Source of the DNA: Citrobacter sp. RHB25-C09
Lineage (GTDB): Bacteria > Pseudomonadota > Gammaproteobacteria > Enterobacterales > Enterobacteriaceae
Direction: 5' to 3'
Assembly (NCBI RefSeq): GCF_013836145.1
Contig: NZ_CP057483.1
Coordinates: 1,302,001-1,366,000, forward strand
DNA length: 64,000 bases
A model generated the notes under the pieces. The model worked only from the letters and a program-made list of their open reading frames with translations. It was not told the DNA's origin and made no database searches. Shown one piece after another: positions 43,563 to 51,806 of the stretch (within the stretch, counting starts at the first letter, position 1; the number at the start of each line of letters is the position of its first letter). The position numbers and the translations under genes are program-made.

Positions 43563-45831
43563 ACCTGGTCTGCTTAACCGACGCTCTTTTTTGAAGGGAC
43601 TGATTGCCCTCGGTACCGTGGCGGCGTTACCGGGAGGTTTACTGACGTCTCGCTGTGCAATGGCGCAACCGCCTATTCCTTTTAATCCAAAAACCTACAA
43701 AATTTTCCGCAATGCGTGTCCGCGTAACTGCTACGACACCTGCAGCCTGAAAACCTGGGTCAAAGACGATGTCATTACTTATGTGGAAGGTGCGCCTGAG
43801 TCGACCTTCACCCACGGTACGCCCTGTGTTAAAGGGCTGAGCTACCCGCGCCGCGTCTACAGTCCGGATCGAATTAAGTATCCGATGATTCAGGACGGGC
43901 GCGGTAGCGGCAAATGGCGCCGCATCTCCTGGGATGAAGCCATGCAGCGTATTGCCAGCAAAATGCTGGAGATCAAGAAGAAAGACGGCTCAATGCTGGG
44001 CCTGGCGCTGACCAAATACTCCGGTAAGTTCGGTGTGCTGAACTATGCCGTGGAAGGCATGATGTCCTCGCTCGGATATACCACACGCTTTGCCGGAACG
44101 CCGTGTTGGCCTGCCGGCATCGACGCCCAGAACTACGACATGGGCGATATGTGGTGTAACGACCCGGAAGATATGGTGAAAGCAAAATACATCATTATCT
44201 GGGGGGCAAACCCGGCCTGGTGCTCCATGCATACCATGAAGTACATCTATCAGGCGCGCGAGAAAGGGGCGAAGGTCGTGGTGATCGACCCGCTGCTGTC
44301 GCAAACGGCAGCGAAGGCCGATCTCTATCTGCGCGTCCGTCCGGGTTCTGATGGTGCCCTGGCATTGGGGATGGCGCGTCATCTGGTCGATAAAGGGCTG
44401 GTCGATCGGGACTTCGTCAATAACTACTCCCACGGTTATCCGGAATTTGAAGCCTACCTGCGTAATCACGTGACCGTGGAGTGGGCAGCGGAGATTTGCG
44501 GCTTGTCCGCAGACGTCATTCGTACCCTGGCGGAAGAGTTTACGGCGGTGAATCCGGCGACCGTATGGATTGGTTACGGTATGCAGCGTCACGTTAACGG
44601 CGGGGCGAATGTCCGTGCCATCGATGCGTTTGTCGCTATGACCGGCAATATCGGGGTGGAAGGGGGCGGTGCGCGCTACGGCCATCTGCACACCTGGGGC
44701 TTTAACTACAACGCGATGTTGCAGACACCGCCGGTGGGTTCCATAGGCATGCCGGGGGCGGCGGGAACAACCAGTGAATTTGGCGGCGATGCCGCTGGCA
44801 GCGCGGCGGTGCAGTATTCAGATCGCTCTCTGAACATCAACCAGACGGCGCAGGGCATTCTCGATGCCAACGAGCCGCCGGTGCGTATGCTGTGGGTCGC
44901 CTGTAAAAACCCGTTCGCTCAGGACTTTGACCGCAGCAAAATGGAGAAAGCGTTCGAAAAACTGGAGATGGTGGTCTGTGCCGATCAGTTTTTCAACGAA
45001 ACCGTTCAGCATGCGGATATCGTGTTACCGGTGACCACTGCCTTTGAAGAGTGGAACGTGGATGCCTCTTACTGGCATTACTGGCTTTCAATCAACCAGC
45101 CGGCCATTAAGCCGATGTACGAAGCCAAATGTGACCTGGAAATTGCGGTCCTGCTCTCCCGGACGATCAATAAGATGGCGCCTGGCGCCTGCACCTTCCC
45201 GCAGGAGTTTGATCACAAGCGCTGGCTGGATCAGGAATTCAACGACGGGATGGCGAAAATGTTCGGTATCTCCTCCTGGGACGATCTGCTGGACGGGCCG
45301 AAAAAAGCGATTCTGCCCAGCTCTGCGGCCTGGTACGACCGTAAGTTCAAAACGCCGTCCGGAAAGTTTGAGTTCAAATCTGAGCTGTGTGAAAAAAATG
45401 GTCACACCGCGCTGCCGGAATACAAACCGGAAGCGGAAAGCGCATTGCCGTTCCATCTCTTTACTCCGCACGTGCAGTTTGGCATCCATTCGCAGTTTAT
45501 CAACCTGGACTGGATGCAGGTCTTTTATCCCGAACCGTTTGTGTACATGCATCCGGCCTCCGCGCAGAAAAAAGGCATCAGTGAAAACGATCTGGTTAAC
45601 GTGTTTAACGACACGGGCGAGGTTGAGCTGCGCGTAAAAGTAACCACCAACGTTCCAGAAGATTTCCTCGTGATGTATGAAGCCTGGTTCCCGAAACGGA
45701 AATATAACGTGCAAAACGTTGTCGCAGATACCCCCGCCGATATGGGCTTGATGAAGACAGGGGCACCGGGCGCCGCAATCCATAGCCAGTTCGCAGATGT
45801 GAAGCTGATCAGCAAAGGAGCTAGCGCATGA
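43552..45831 (+). CDS. Tat-exported molybdopterin oxidoreductase, catalytic subunit
   Basis: Predicted 759-residue protein of the DMSO reductase superfamily. The Tat signal NRRSFLKGL (Arg10, Arg11) is followed by an N-terminal [4Fe-4S] motif CPRNCYDTC...C (Cys56, Cys60, Cys64, Cys92). Cofactor-binding segments include RRISWDEAMQRIA, IIIWGANPAW and VVIDPLLSQTAAKADL. Cys185 (AGTPCWPAG) sits where the Mo ligand is expected; DMSO reductases proper use serine there. Three partner genes follow or precede it. A Salmonella cluster at the same chromosomal place is annotated as DMSO-reductase-like. The substrate is unknown; an S-oxide or a sulfur oxyanion is possible. Confidence 0.88.
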   Translation: MSTEPGLLNRRSFLKGLIALGTVAALPGGLLTSRCAMAQPPIPFNPKTYKIFRNACPRNCYDTCSLKTWVKDDVITYVEGAPESTFTHGTPCVKGLSYPRRVYSPDRIKYPMIQDGRGSGKWRRISWDEAMQRIASKMLEIKKKDGSMLGLALTKYSGKFGVLNYAVEGMMSSLGYTTRFAGTPCWPAGIDAQNYDMGDMWCNDPEDMVKAKYIIIWGANPAWCSMHTMKYIYQAREKGAKVVVIDPLLSQTAAKADLYLRVRPGSDGALALGMARHLVDKGLVDRDFVNNYSHGYPEFEAYLRNHVTVEWAAEICGLSADVIRTLAEEFTAVNPATVWIGYGMQRHVNGGANVRAIDAFVAMTGNIGVEGGGARYGHLHTWGFNYNAMLQTPPVGSIGMPGAAGTTSEFGGDAAGSAAVQYSDRSLNINQTAQGILDANEPPVRMLWVACKNPFAQDFDRSKMEKAFEKLEMVVCADQFFNETVQHADIVLPVTTAFEEWNVDASYWHYWLSINQPAIKPMYEAKCDLEIAVLLSRTINKMAPGACTFPQEFDHKRWLDQEFNDGMAKMFGISSWDDLLDGPKKAILPSSAAWYDRKFKTPSGKFEFKSELCEKNGHTALPEYKPEAESALPFHLFTPHVQFGIHSQFINLDWMQVFYPEPFVYMHPASAQKKGISENDLVNVFNDTGEVELRVKVTTNVPEDFLVMYEAWFPKRKYNVQNVVADTPADMGLMKTGAPGAAIHSQFADVKLISKGASA

Positions 45832-46385
45832 GACGCGCATTTTTAGTCAACAGTGATAAATGCATCGGCTGCCGTGGATGTGCGATGGCCTGTAAAAGCT
45901 TCAACCAACTGGAGCCAGAGCGTTTCTGGCGCTATGTCTACCCGCTGGATAAAGAGATTTATCCGCACGAAGAACGGGCGTTTTACTCGCTGGCCTGTAA
46001 CCACTGCGAGAATCCGGCCTGCCTGGCCGCGTGCCCGGTAGAAGCGTATACCAAACGTGAAGACGGTATCGTCGTCCACAATCCGGAACGCTGCATCGGC
46101 TGTAAAAACTGCATTCGTAACTGCCCGTATGGTGCGCCGCGCTTTAACGAAGAGACGCGCAAGGCTGAAAAATGCAGCATGTGTTATGAGCGCCTGGATG
46201 TTGGTATGAATCCTGCCTGCGTGAATGCTTGTCCGGTTGGCGCGTTGACGATTATCGATCTGGATGCAGACCCCATTCCCAACAATGCGGTGCAGTATCC
46301 ACCGGGATTCCCTTACATGCCCAAACTGAATCCGGGGACACGTTTTATTCTCGCACGTCAGCCAAAACAGCCGGGGGACAAATAA
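45828..46385 (+). CDS. Four-[4Fe-4S] electron-transfer subunit (DmsB/PhsB-like)
   Basis: Predicted 185-residue ferredoxin-like protein with four cysteine groups: CIGCRGCAMAC, CNHCENPACLAACP, CIGCKNCIRNCP and CSMCYERLDVGMNPACVNAC. These are sufficient for four [4Fe-4S] clusters. It would pass electrons from the membrane subunit to the catalytic subunit. It has no signal peptide of its own, so it probably crosses the membrane with the Tat-exported partner. It overlaps both neighbours (4 bp upstream, 1 bp downstream). Confidence 0.92.
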   Translation: MRRAFLVNSDKCIGCRGCAMACKSFNQLEPERFWRYVYPLDKEIYPHEERAFYSLACNHCENPACLAACPVEAYTKREDGIVVHNPERCIGCKNCIRNCPYGAPRFNEETRKAEKCSMCYERLDVGMNPACVNACPVGALTIIDLDADPIPNNAVQYPPGFPYMPKLNPGTRFILARQPKQPGDK

Positions 46386-47152
46386 TGGAAAAGTATGAGT
46401 TACCGTTAGTGATCTTTACCGTGCTGAGCCAGATGTCGGTGGGGTTGACGCTGATTCTGACGCTGCGAACATTGCGTGGAGAGCTGGAAGGAAAGCGCGT
46501 GTACTGGCTGGTGAGCGGGTTAATTCTGGCGGCGGCGTCTGTGGCTGCGGTATTGCACCTGGCGCATCCGGACAGGGCGTATAACGCGCTGATAAACCTG
46601 AAACATGCCTGGCTGAGTCGGGAGATTCTTGGCGCGACGCTCTATGGCGCTGCCATTGGCCTCACTTTTCTGGCTAAAGGACACAAACTTCCGGCGGTGC
46701 TGGCCTCGCTTCTGGGCATTGTGCTGGTGGCCGTGCAGGGTATGACCTACGCCGCGCCGGCGATGGTGGCTGTGGCGAATGGGTTGACCATGCTGCTGTT
46801 CTTTATCACCGTCTGGGTGATGGGCTGTGCGGTTGTTCCGTTGCTGAGGCTGGCACCTTCGTTAACTGCGCTGCGTCAGGCGATTGGGGTGTGTCTGGCG
46901 GTGCTGATCGCTGCGCCGATGGTATGGCTGAGCGGGGGGACGATTATGCAAATGACCGCCCATGCATGGCTGGCTTCTCCGCTGTATCTGGCGAGCCTTG
47001 CATGTCTGGCCATCGCGTTTGTACTGACGCGCGGAGGGGAACGTCGGGTTGCGGTGCTGTTTGGGCTGTTATTCGTTGGAATGTTCCTCAGCCGCCTGGT
47101 GTTCTTTGGCGATACGGTGAGCACGATTGTGAATATTGGGCATCTGTATTGA
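46385..47152 (+). CDS. DmsC/NrfD-like membrane anchor subunit
   Basis: Predicted 255-residue integral membrane protein with about eight helices. It begins MEKYELPLVIFTVLSQMSVG and contains HLAHPDRAYNALINLKHAWL with the conserved histidines of the DmsC family. It would oxidise menaquinol and anchor the two redox subunits on the periplasmic side. It is the last gene of the operon; a REP pair follows. Confidence 0.88.
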   Translation: MEKYELPLVIFTVLSQMSVGLTLILTLRTLRGELEGKRVYWLVSGLILAAASVAAVLHLAHPDRAYNALINLKHAWLSREILGATLYGAAIGLTFLAKGHKLPAVLASLLGIVLVAVQGMTYAAPAMVAVANGLTMLLFFITVWVMGCAVVPLLRLAPSLTALRQAIGVCLAVLIAAPMVWLSGGTIMQMTAHAWLASPLYLASLACLAIAFVLTRGGERRVAVLFGLLFVGMFLSRLVFFGDTVSTIVNIGHLY

Positions 47153-47169
47153 TGACATCTGACTAAATG

Positions 47170-47230
47170 TCGGATGGAGGCTACGCCTTATCCGGCCTAC
47201 AAACCGCACCGTGTCGTAGGCCGGATCCGG
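47170..47230. repeat. REP pair between the molybdoenzyme operon and uspG
   Basis: TCGGATGGAGGCTACGCCTT...GGCCTAC (47170-47200) faces a shorter GTAGGCCGGATCCGG (47216-47230). It lies between convergent genes. Confidence 0.8.
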
Positions 47231-47240
47231 TATTTATCGC

Positions 47241-47669
47241 TTAACGTACCACCAGCACCGGCAGCGTCGCATGACGGACTACGCTTGAGGCGTTAGACCC
47301 GAGCAGGTGCGTGGTAATCGACGGACTGCGGGACCCAATCACCACCACATCGGCATTTAACTCTTCACCCAGTTCATTGACCACATCTCGCACGCTACCA
47401 AATCGGACATGCTGTTTAATGCGCGAGGGATCAATCGTGAAGTGCCCGGCCATTGTTTGCAGACGGGTTTCGGCTTCATGCTGCAAATGTTCTTCAAAGC
47501 GACGAACGTCAGCGGCAAAACGGTGGAGGCTCATGCTGGCTGAACCTGGTAGTACGTGCAAAAGATGAATGATGCCGTCCTGCTGCGCAAGGAACTCGGC
47601 GTGACGTACGGCTTTGTCACTTAACTCCATTTCAAAAACATCAACTGGCATAATGATTGTCTTATACAT
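47241..47669 (-). CDS. uspG: Universal stress protein UspG
   Basis: Predicted 142-residue UspA-fold protein, nearly identical to E. coli UspG (formerly UspF/YbdQ). The ATP-binding loop VVVIGSRSPSITTHLLGSNA and the C-terminal VLVVR are present. It is a cytoplasmic stress protein. It is convergent with the molybdoenzyme operon and divergent from ybdR (190-bp gap). Confidence 0.96.
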   Translation of the reverse strand: MYKTIIMPVDVFEMELSDKAVRHAEFLAQQDGIIHLLHVLPGSASMSLHRFAADVRRFEEHLQHEAETRLQTMAGHFTIDPSRIKQHVRFGSVRDVVNELGEELNADVVVIGSRSPSITTHLLGSNASSVVRHATLPVLVVR

Positions 47670-47859
47670 ACCCGTTTCTCCCTGTTAATTAATACTCAAA
47701 TCATTCAAGCATATAATAATTTGCCATTCTGCTAGCTGCCAGTCACTTTTGCACTTCACACCAGATAAATCCTAAAGCGTCTTATCGCAACAGCATTCCT
47801 CTCACCCTAGCTACCCTTTATAGACCAGCTGACAACAAACCCATGTATCAGGAGGTTGT

Positions 47860-49098
47860 ATGAAAGCATTGACGTACCATGGTCCACATCATGTCCAGGT
47901 AGAGAATGTGCCTGACCCCATTATTGAGCAGCCTGACGATATCATTCTGCGTATTACCGCGACCGCCATATGCGGTTCAGATTTACACCTCTATCGCGGG
48001 AAGATACCTCAGGTTAAACATGGCGATATCTTTGGTCATGAGTTCATGGGCGAGGTTGTCGACACGGGACGCGACGTAAAAAACCTTCAACAAGGCGATC
48101 GGGTGGTGATCCCCTTTGTGATTGCCTGCGGCGACTGCTTTTTTTGCCGCTTACAGCAATATGCCGCCTGTGAAAATACCAATTCAGGGCAAGGCGCAGC
48201 GCTGAACAAAAAACAGATACCGGCTCCTGCCGCGCTGTTTGGCTACAGCCATCTTTATGGCGGCGTGCCGGGAGGGCAGGCCGAGTATGTTCGTGTCCCA
48301 AAAGGCAACGTTGGGCCATTTAAAGTTCCGCCGCTCCTGTCCGACGACAAAGCGCTGTTTCTTTCCGATATCTTGCCTACCGCCTGGCAGGCCGCGAAAA
48401 ATGCGCAAATCGAGAAAGGATCCAGCGTTGCCGTTTTTGGTGCCGGCCCCGTCGGGCTGTTGACGATTGCCTGTGCGCGTTTGCTGGGCGCGGAGCAAAT
48501 TTTTGTGGTCGATCACCACCCATACCGTCTGCGTTTTGCCGAGGAACGTTACGGGGCGATTGCCATCAACTTTGATGAAGATAACGACGCCGCAGAGAAG
48601 ATCATTGAGCAAACAGCTGCCCATCGCGGTGTGGATGCCGTGATTGATGCCGTCGGCTTTGAGGCGAAAGGAAGCACGACCGAAACGGTGCTGACCAACC
48701 TCAAACTGGAGGGCAGCAGCGGTAAAGCGCTCCGCCAGTGTATTGCGGCGGTGAGACGCGGCGGTGTTGTGAGCGTACCGGGCGTATACGCTGGGTTTAT
48801 CCACGGTTTCCTGTTTGGCGATGCGTTTGATAAGGGGCTGAGTTTTAAAATGGGGCAAACCCACGTTCATGCCTGGCTGGGCGAGCTTTTGCCACTGCTT
48901 GAACAAGGCCTGCTGACGCCGGAAGAAATTGTCACGCACTATCTGCCGTTTGAAGATGCTGCGCGTGGCTATGAGATTTTCGAGAAACGCCAGGAGGAGT
49001 GTCGGAAGGTGATTTTGGTTCCGGGCGCTCAGCATCCGGAAGAGGCGAAAAAAAGCGTCACGGGTCTGGTTAACGCGATGCCGGGTGGCACCATTTAA
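47860..49098 (+). CDS. ybdR: Zinc-type alcohol dehydrogenase-like protein YbdR
   Basis: Predicted 412-residue medium-chain dehydrogenase. The catalytic zinc region shows CGSDLHLYRG and GHEFMGEVV. The structural-zinc cysteines are in CGDCFFCRLQQYAACENTN, and the NAD motif is FGAGPVGLLT. The natural substrate is not established; the glutathione-dependent formaldehyde dehydrogenase-like subgroup is the closest resemblance. Shine-Dalgarno AGGAGG upstream. Confidence 0.94.
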   Translation: MKALTYHGPHHVQVENVPDPIIEQPDDIILRITATAICGSDLHLYRGKIPQVKHGDIFGHEFMGEVVDTGRDVKNLQQGDRVVIPFVIACGDCFFCRLQQYAACENTNSGQGAALNKKQIPAPAALFGYSHLYGGVPGGQAEYVRVPKGNVGPFKVPPLLSDDKALFLSDILPTAWQAAKNAQIEKGSSVAVFGAGPVGLLTIACARLLGAEQIFVVDHHPYRLRFAEERYGAIAINFDEDNDAAEKIIEQTAAHRGVDAVIDAVGFEAKGSTTETVLTNLKLEGSSGKALRQCIAAVRRGGVVSVPGVYAGFIHGFLFGDAFDKGLSFKMGQTHVHAWLGELLPLLEQGLLTPEEIVTHYLPFEDAARGYEIFEKRQEECRKVILVPGAQHPEEAKKSVTGLVNAMPGGTI

Positions 49099-49103
49099 AG
49101 GGG

Positions 49104-49193
49104 CTACCAGTGGTTTTCCAGGTATAGTACGGCCCAGACGATAATCGCCGCCATTATGAGAAACCCTAGCAGTATCCCAACTGAATCGTTCAT
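49104..49193 (-). CDS. Small membrane protein, 29 residues
   Basis: An ATG at 49193 opens a 29-codon frame, MNDSVGILLGFL... ending YLENHW. One clear membrane helix (about residues 5-24) is followed by a short charged tail, as in known enterobacterial small membrane proteins. AGGTG lies five bases upstream. The gene is convergent with ybdR and stands five bases after its stop. I do not recognise it as a named protein. The frame stays open 33 codons upstream, but that extension looks random and overlaps no ribosome-binding site. Confidence 0.6.
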   Translation of the reverse strand: MNDSVGILLGFLIMAAIIVWAVLYLENHW

Positions 49194-49319
49194 GACCGCA
49201 CCTGCCAATGAAACCGATTTAGTGTGAGTGAGGGAGATCAAAAGCGAACCAGGAAGAATGGGTGATTTGCGATAAAGAGGATGCGAATGCATCCTCTGAG
49301 TACAGCGGAAAGCCGGGGA

Positions 49320-49730
49320 TTAGCGCAGGAAATCACCCGCCGCTTCTGGCTGGTATTCCAGTTCCAGAACCTCAAGGTGCGTGGATGCGCCGCCCGGAAG
49401 TTCCCAATGAATGGTATCGCCGACGCGCAGACCCAGAAGGGCAGCACCTACAGGTGCCATGACGGAAAGCTGAGTATTACTGTCGGTCATATTTACCGGG
49501 TATACCAGCGTACGCACACGAATTTCGCCATCGCTAAGATTGCGGAATTTCACCCGGCTGTTCATCGTCACAACGTCAGGCGGCATAGTTTCTGGCGAAC
49601 ACATTTGGGCTCGATCCAGTTCGGCATTCAACGCGTCGGCAATGGGTAAATCAGCATACGCGGGCAGCTCAAGCAGACGGTCAATACGTTCTGCATCAAG
49701 GTCGTTAATGATGATAGTTGGTCTGGACAT
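49320..49730 (-). CDS. rnk: Nucleoside diphosphate kinase regulator Rnk
   Basis: Predicted 136-residue Gre-factor-like protein. A short N-terminal coiled coil (MSRPTIIINDLDAERIDRLL...) is followed by a GreA/GreB-type C-terminal domain (SVMAPVGAALLGLRVGDTIH). It binds RNA polymerase and affects nucleotide pools. The start at 49730 has GGAG upstream; the frame is open further upstream through the leader hairpin, which is not coding. Confidence 0.95.
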   Translation of the reverse strand: MSRPTIIINDLDAERIDRLLELPAYADLPIADALNAELDRAQMCSPETMPPDVVTMNSRVKFRNLSDGEIRVRTLVYPVNMTDSNTQLSVMAPVGAALLGLRVGDTIHWELPGGASTHLEVLELEYQPEAAGDFLR

Positions 49731-49830
49731 TTCTACTCCATGTCGTCTGTACTGCGTTTTGCCGCAGGTAAATATCCCCAAAAGAAAACCCTCACCGTCA
49801 GGCGGCGAGGGTTTAACTCTCCTGATGATA
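49731..49830 (-). promoter_or_regulatory. rnk leader with terminator-like attenuator
   Basis: On the rnk (minus) strand, AAACCCTC (49814-49807) pairs with GAGGGTTT (49793-49786), and the hairpin runs into TTTTCTTTT about 55 bases before the start codon. A leader of this kind (Enterobacteria rnk leader) was predicted from premature-terminator surveys. Promoter not assigned. Confidence 0.65.
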
Positions 49831-50005
49831 CTGAGACTTACCCCATGTTTGAAGTGATTTAGTTCACATTCGGGTAAATAGCTCATAAACACGCGTTAGT
49901 ATGATTTTTAGGCAAAAAACGTGATCGTTCTCAAAATTGCATTATGCTTTTTAAGCGCTCGCTGCGGGCGCGTTACCCATTCAGCGTTCCGTTAGGGGAG
50001 ATCTT

Positions 50006-50842
50006 ATGAGCCAGTACGACAAGCTTACTCTGAAAGATGGCAGCTATTTATATTTTAAAGACTGGGGTAATCGCAGTGGACAACCGATAGTGTTCAGCCA
50101 CGGTTGGCCGCTTACTGCCGATGCCTTTGAGGATCAGATGCTTTTTCTTGGCTCGAAAGGATTTCGGGTGATCGCGCATGACCGGCGCGGACATGGTCGC
50201 TCAGCGCAGCCGTGGGAGGGACACAATATGGATCAGTACGCAGATGATTTAGCGGAACTGACCGCCCACCTGAATCTGAAAGAGGCCGTCCACGTCGGAC
50301 ACTCTACCGGCGGAGGCGAAGTAGCTCGCTATATTGGGCGTCACGGGACACAGCGGGTCGCGAAAGCGGTATTAATTGGCGCAGTGACGCCCATTATGAT
50401 CAAGACGGATTTTAACCCCAACGGCGTCCCGAAAGAGGTCTTTGACGGTATTCGTGAAGGGGTGGTGAACGATCGCGCCGCCTTTTTTTACGCGCTGACC
50501 GCCGCGTTTTATGGCTATAACCGGGACGGGGCAAAAGAGTCTAAGGCGGTACGCGAAAGCTTTGTCGAACAGGGATTACAGGGTTCTATCAAAGCGCAGT
50601 ATGACTGCATCAAAGCGTTCTCAGAAACCGATCTGCGTGAGGACTTGCGCAAAATGACGGTGCCGACGCTGGTTATCCACGGTGATGACGATCAGATCGT
50701 GCCGATCGAAACGTGCGGTAAAGCTGCGGCAGATATTTTGCCCAACGCACAGCTTAAAGTATACGAAGGCGGTTCCCATGGGATCTGTACGACGCATAAG
50801 CATCAGATCAATGAAGATTTGTTGAATTTTATCCAGTCGTAA
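50006..50842 (+). CDS. Alpha/beta hydrolase (non-heme haloperoxidase/arylesterase-like)
   Basis: Predicted 278-residue alpha/beta-fold enzyme with a complete triad: nucleophile Ser100 in GHSTGGG, acid in HGDDDQIVP (about Asp229) and His258 in GGSHG. The GHSTGGGE and RRGHGRS motifs are those of cofactor-free haloperoxidases, which act mainly as esterases or perhydrolases. There is no signal peptide, so it is cytoplasmic. E. coli K-12 has no such gene between rnk and rna, so it is an insertion relative to that backbone. Substrate unknown. Confidence 0.87.
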   Translation: MSQYDKLTLKDGSYLYFKDWGNRSGQPIVFSHGWPLTADAFEDQMLFLGSKGFRVIAHDRRGHGRSAQPWEGHNMDQYADDLAELTAHLNLKEAVHVGHSTGGGEVARYIGRHGTQRVAKAVLIGAVTPIMIKTDFNPNGVPKEVFDGIREGVVNDRAAFFYALTAAFYGYNRDGAKESKAVRESFVEQGLQGSIKAQYDCIKAFSETDLREDLRKMTVPTLVIHGDDDQIVPIETCGKAAADILPNAQLKVYEGGSHGICTTHKHQINEDLLNFIQS

Positions 50843-50853
50843 TATTGTCGAAA

Positions 50854-50876
50854 ACCGGCGCGGTTGTCGCGCCGGT
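50854..50876 (-). terminator. Terminator of rna (minus strand)
   Basis: ACCGGCGCG (50854-50862) and CGCGCCGGT (50868-50876) form a perfect 9-bp stem. On the minus strand it is followed by TTTTC, suiting rna. Confidence 0.75.
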
Positions 50877-50884
50877 ACGCACAA

Positions 50885-51691
50885 TCAGTAACCCACTTTG
50901 TCGATAACAAATTGTTTACCGCAGTTGCCCGGATGAGGCTGCGGGACGAACGAGGAGGCTGAAAGCGGGGCGTTAATGGTATCCGCCTTCAGCGAGATCT
51001 GAATTTCGGTCAGATACGCCGGGTTGCCGTGACAGCTCAGCTTCACCGCTTTGACGTTCGCTTTGCCCCAGCTTTTGGCAAACGCCGCATCGAAAGCGCT
51101 ACGGCTTACACGTTTACCATAGTTCTGCGCAAGGAACTTGCCGGTTTCGCTGCTTTTGATCTCTTTATTCAGGCGCACCATTGTGCCGAAGTAGGCGTCG
51201 GGATCGAAACCAAAACAGGCACCGTGCCTGGCATATTCGTAGCGTTCGAGACAAGAGCGGCCACCCGCCCCCGGCATTACTTCACTCAGTTTAGCGGCGC
51301 TTTCCAGCGACAGGCCGGTTTCCGGTGCTGCGCATTTACGGTTGCCGCGCACTTCCGGCATATTCGGGATGGGGCGTGTGGCGCAGCCAAATCGAATCCA
51401 GCGACGCTCATCGACGCCACGCGAAGCTATCGATTTCGGCAAGCCGGGCCATAAGCCGTGAACGGTCAGAAAGTTGACTTTATTGGCCGTCTCTTTTTGC
51501 AGACGACACTCGTCAGGCTCACGATTGTCGCGTTCATGCTGGCTCTGACAGAAACCGGTCTGCCAGGAAAGCGCCAGCACGTAGCGGTCAAAATCGCCGT
51601 ACTGTTTCGCCTGAAGTTCGCTGGCGGCTGACACAGAAAGGGGCAACAGGGAGGCTGCCAGCAACACACATTTTTGCCAAATTGATTTCAT
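50885..51691 (-). CDS. rna: Periplasmic ribonuclease I
   Basis: Predicted 268-residue RNase T2-family enzyme. A signal peptide (about residues 1-23, ending SVSAA) is followed by the two conserved active-site segments TVHGLWPG and RYEYARHGACFG with their histidines. It degrades RNA in the periplasm to mononucleotides. Several cysteines (for example GFCQSQ, DECRLQ, GNCGKQ) would form disulfides. Confidence 0.96.
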   Translation of the reverse strand: MKSIWQKCVLLAASLLPLSVSAASELQAKQYGDFDRYVLALSWQTGFCQSQHERDNREPDECRLQKETANKVNFLTVHGLWPGLPKSIASRGVDERRWIRFGCATRPIPNMPEVRGNRKCAAPETGLSLESAAKLSEVMPGAGGRSCLERYEYARHGACFGFDPDAYFGTMVRLNKEIKSSETGKFLAQNYGKRVSRSAFDAAFAKSWGKANVKAVKLSCHGNPAYLTEIQISLKADTINAPLSASSFVPQPHPGNCGKQFVIDKVGY

Positions 51692-51745
51692 GAGGTTGGG
51701 ACGACTTATAGAAGAACTGAATATTAACTATTTAACCATAAAAAA

Positions 51746-51775
51746 AGCCCGCGCGGTGGGTTAACCGCGCGGGCT
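51746..51775 (-). terminator. Terminator after citT (minus strand)
   Basis: AGCCCGCGCGGT (51746-51757) and ACCGCGCGGGCT (51764-51775) form a perfect 12-bp stem with a 6-base loop. On the minus strand it runs into seven T residues, ending the cit operon. Confidence 0.92.
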
Positions 51776-51806
51776 GTAAGCGTATTCCGTGGTTTTGAGG
51801 CGAGGA

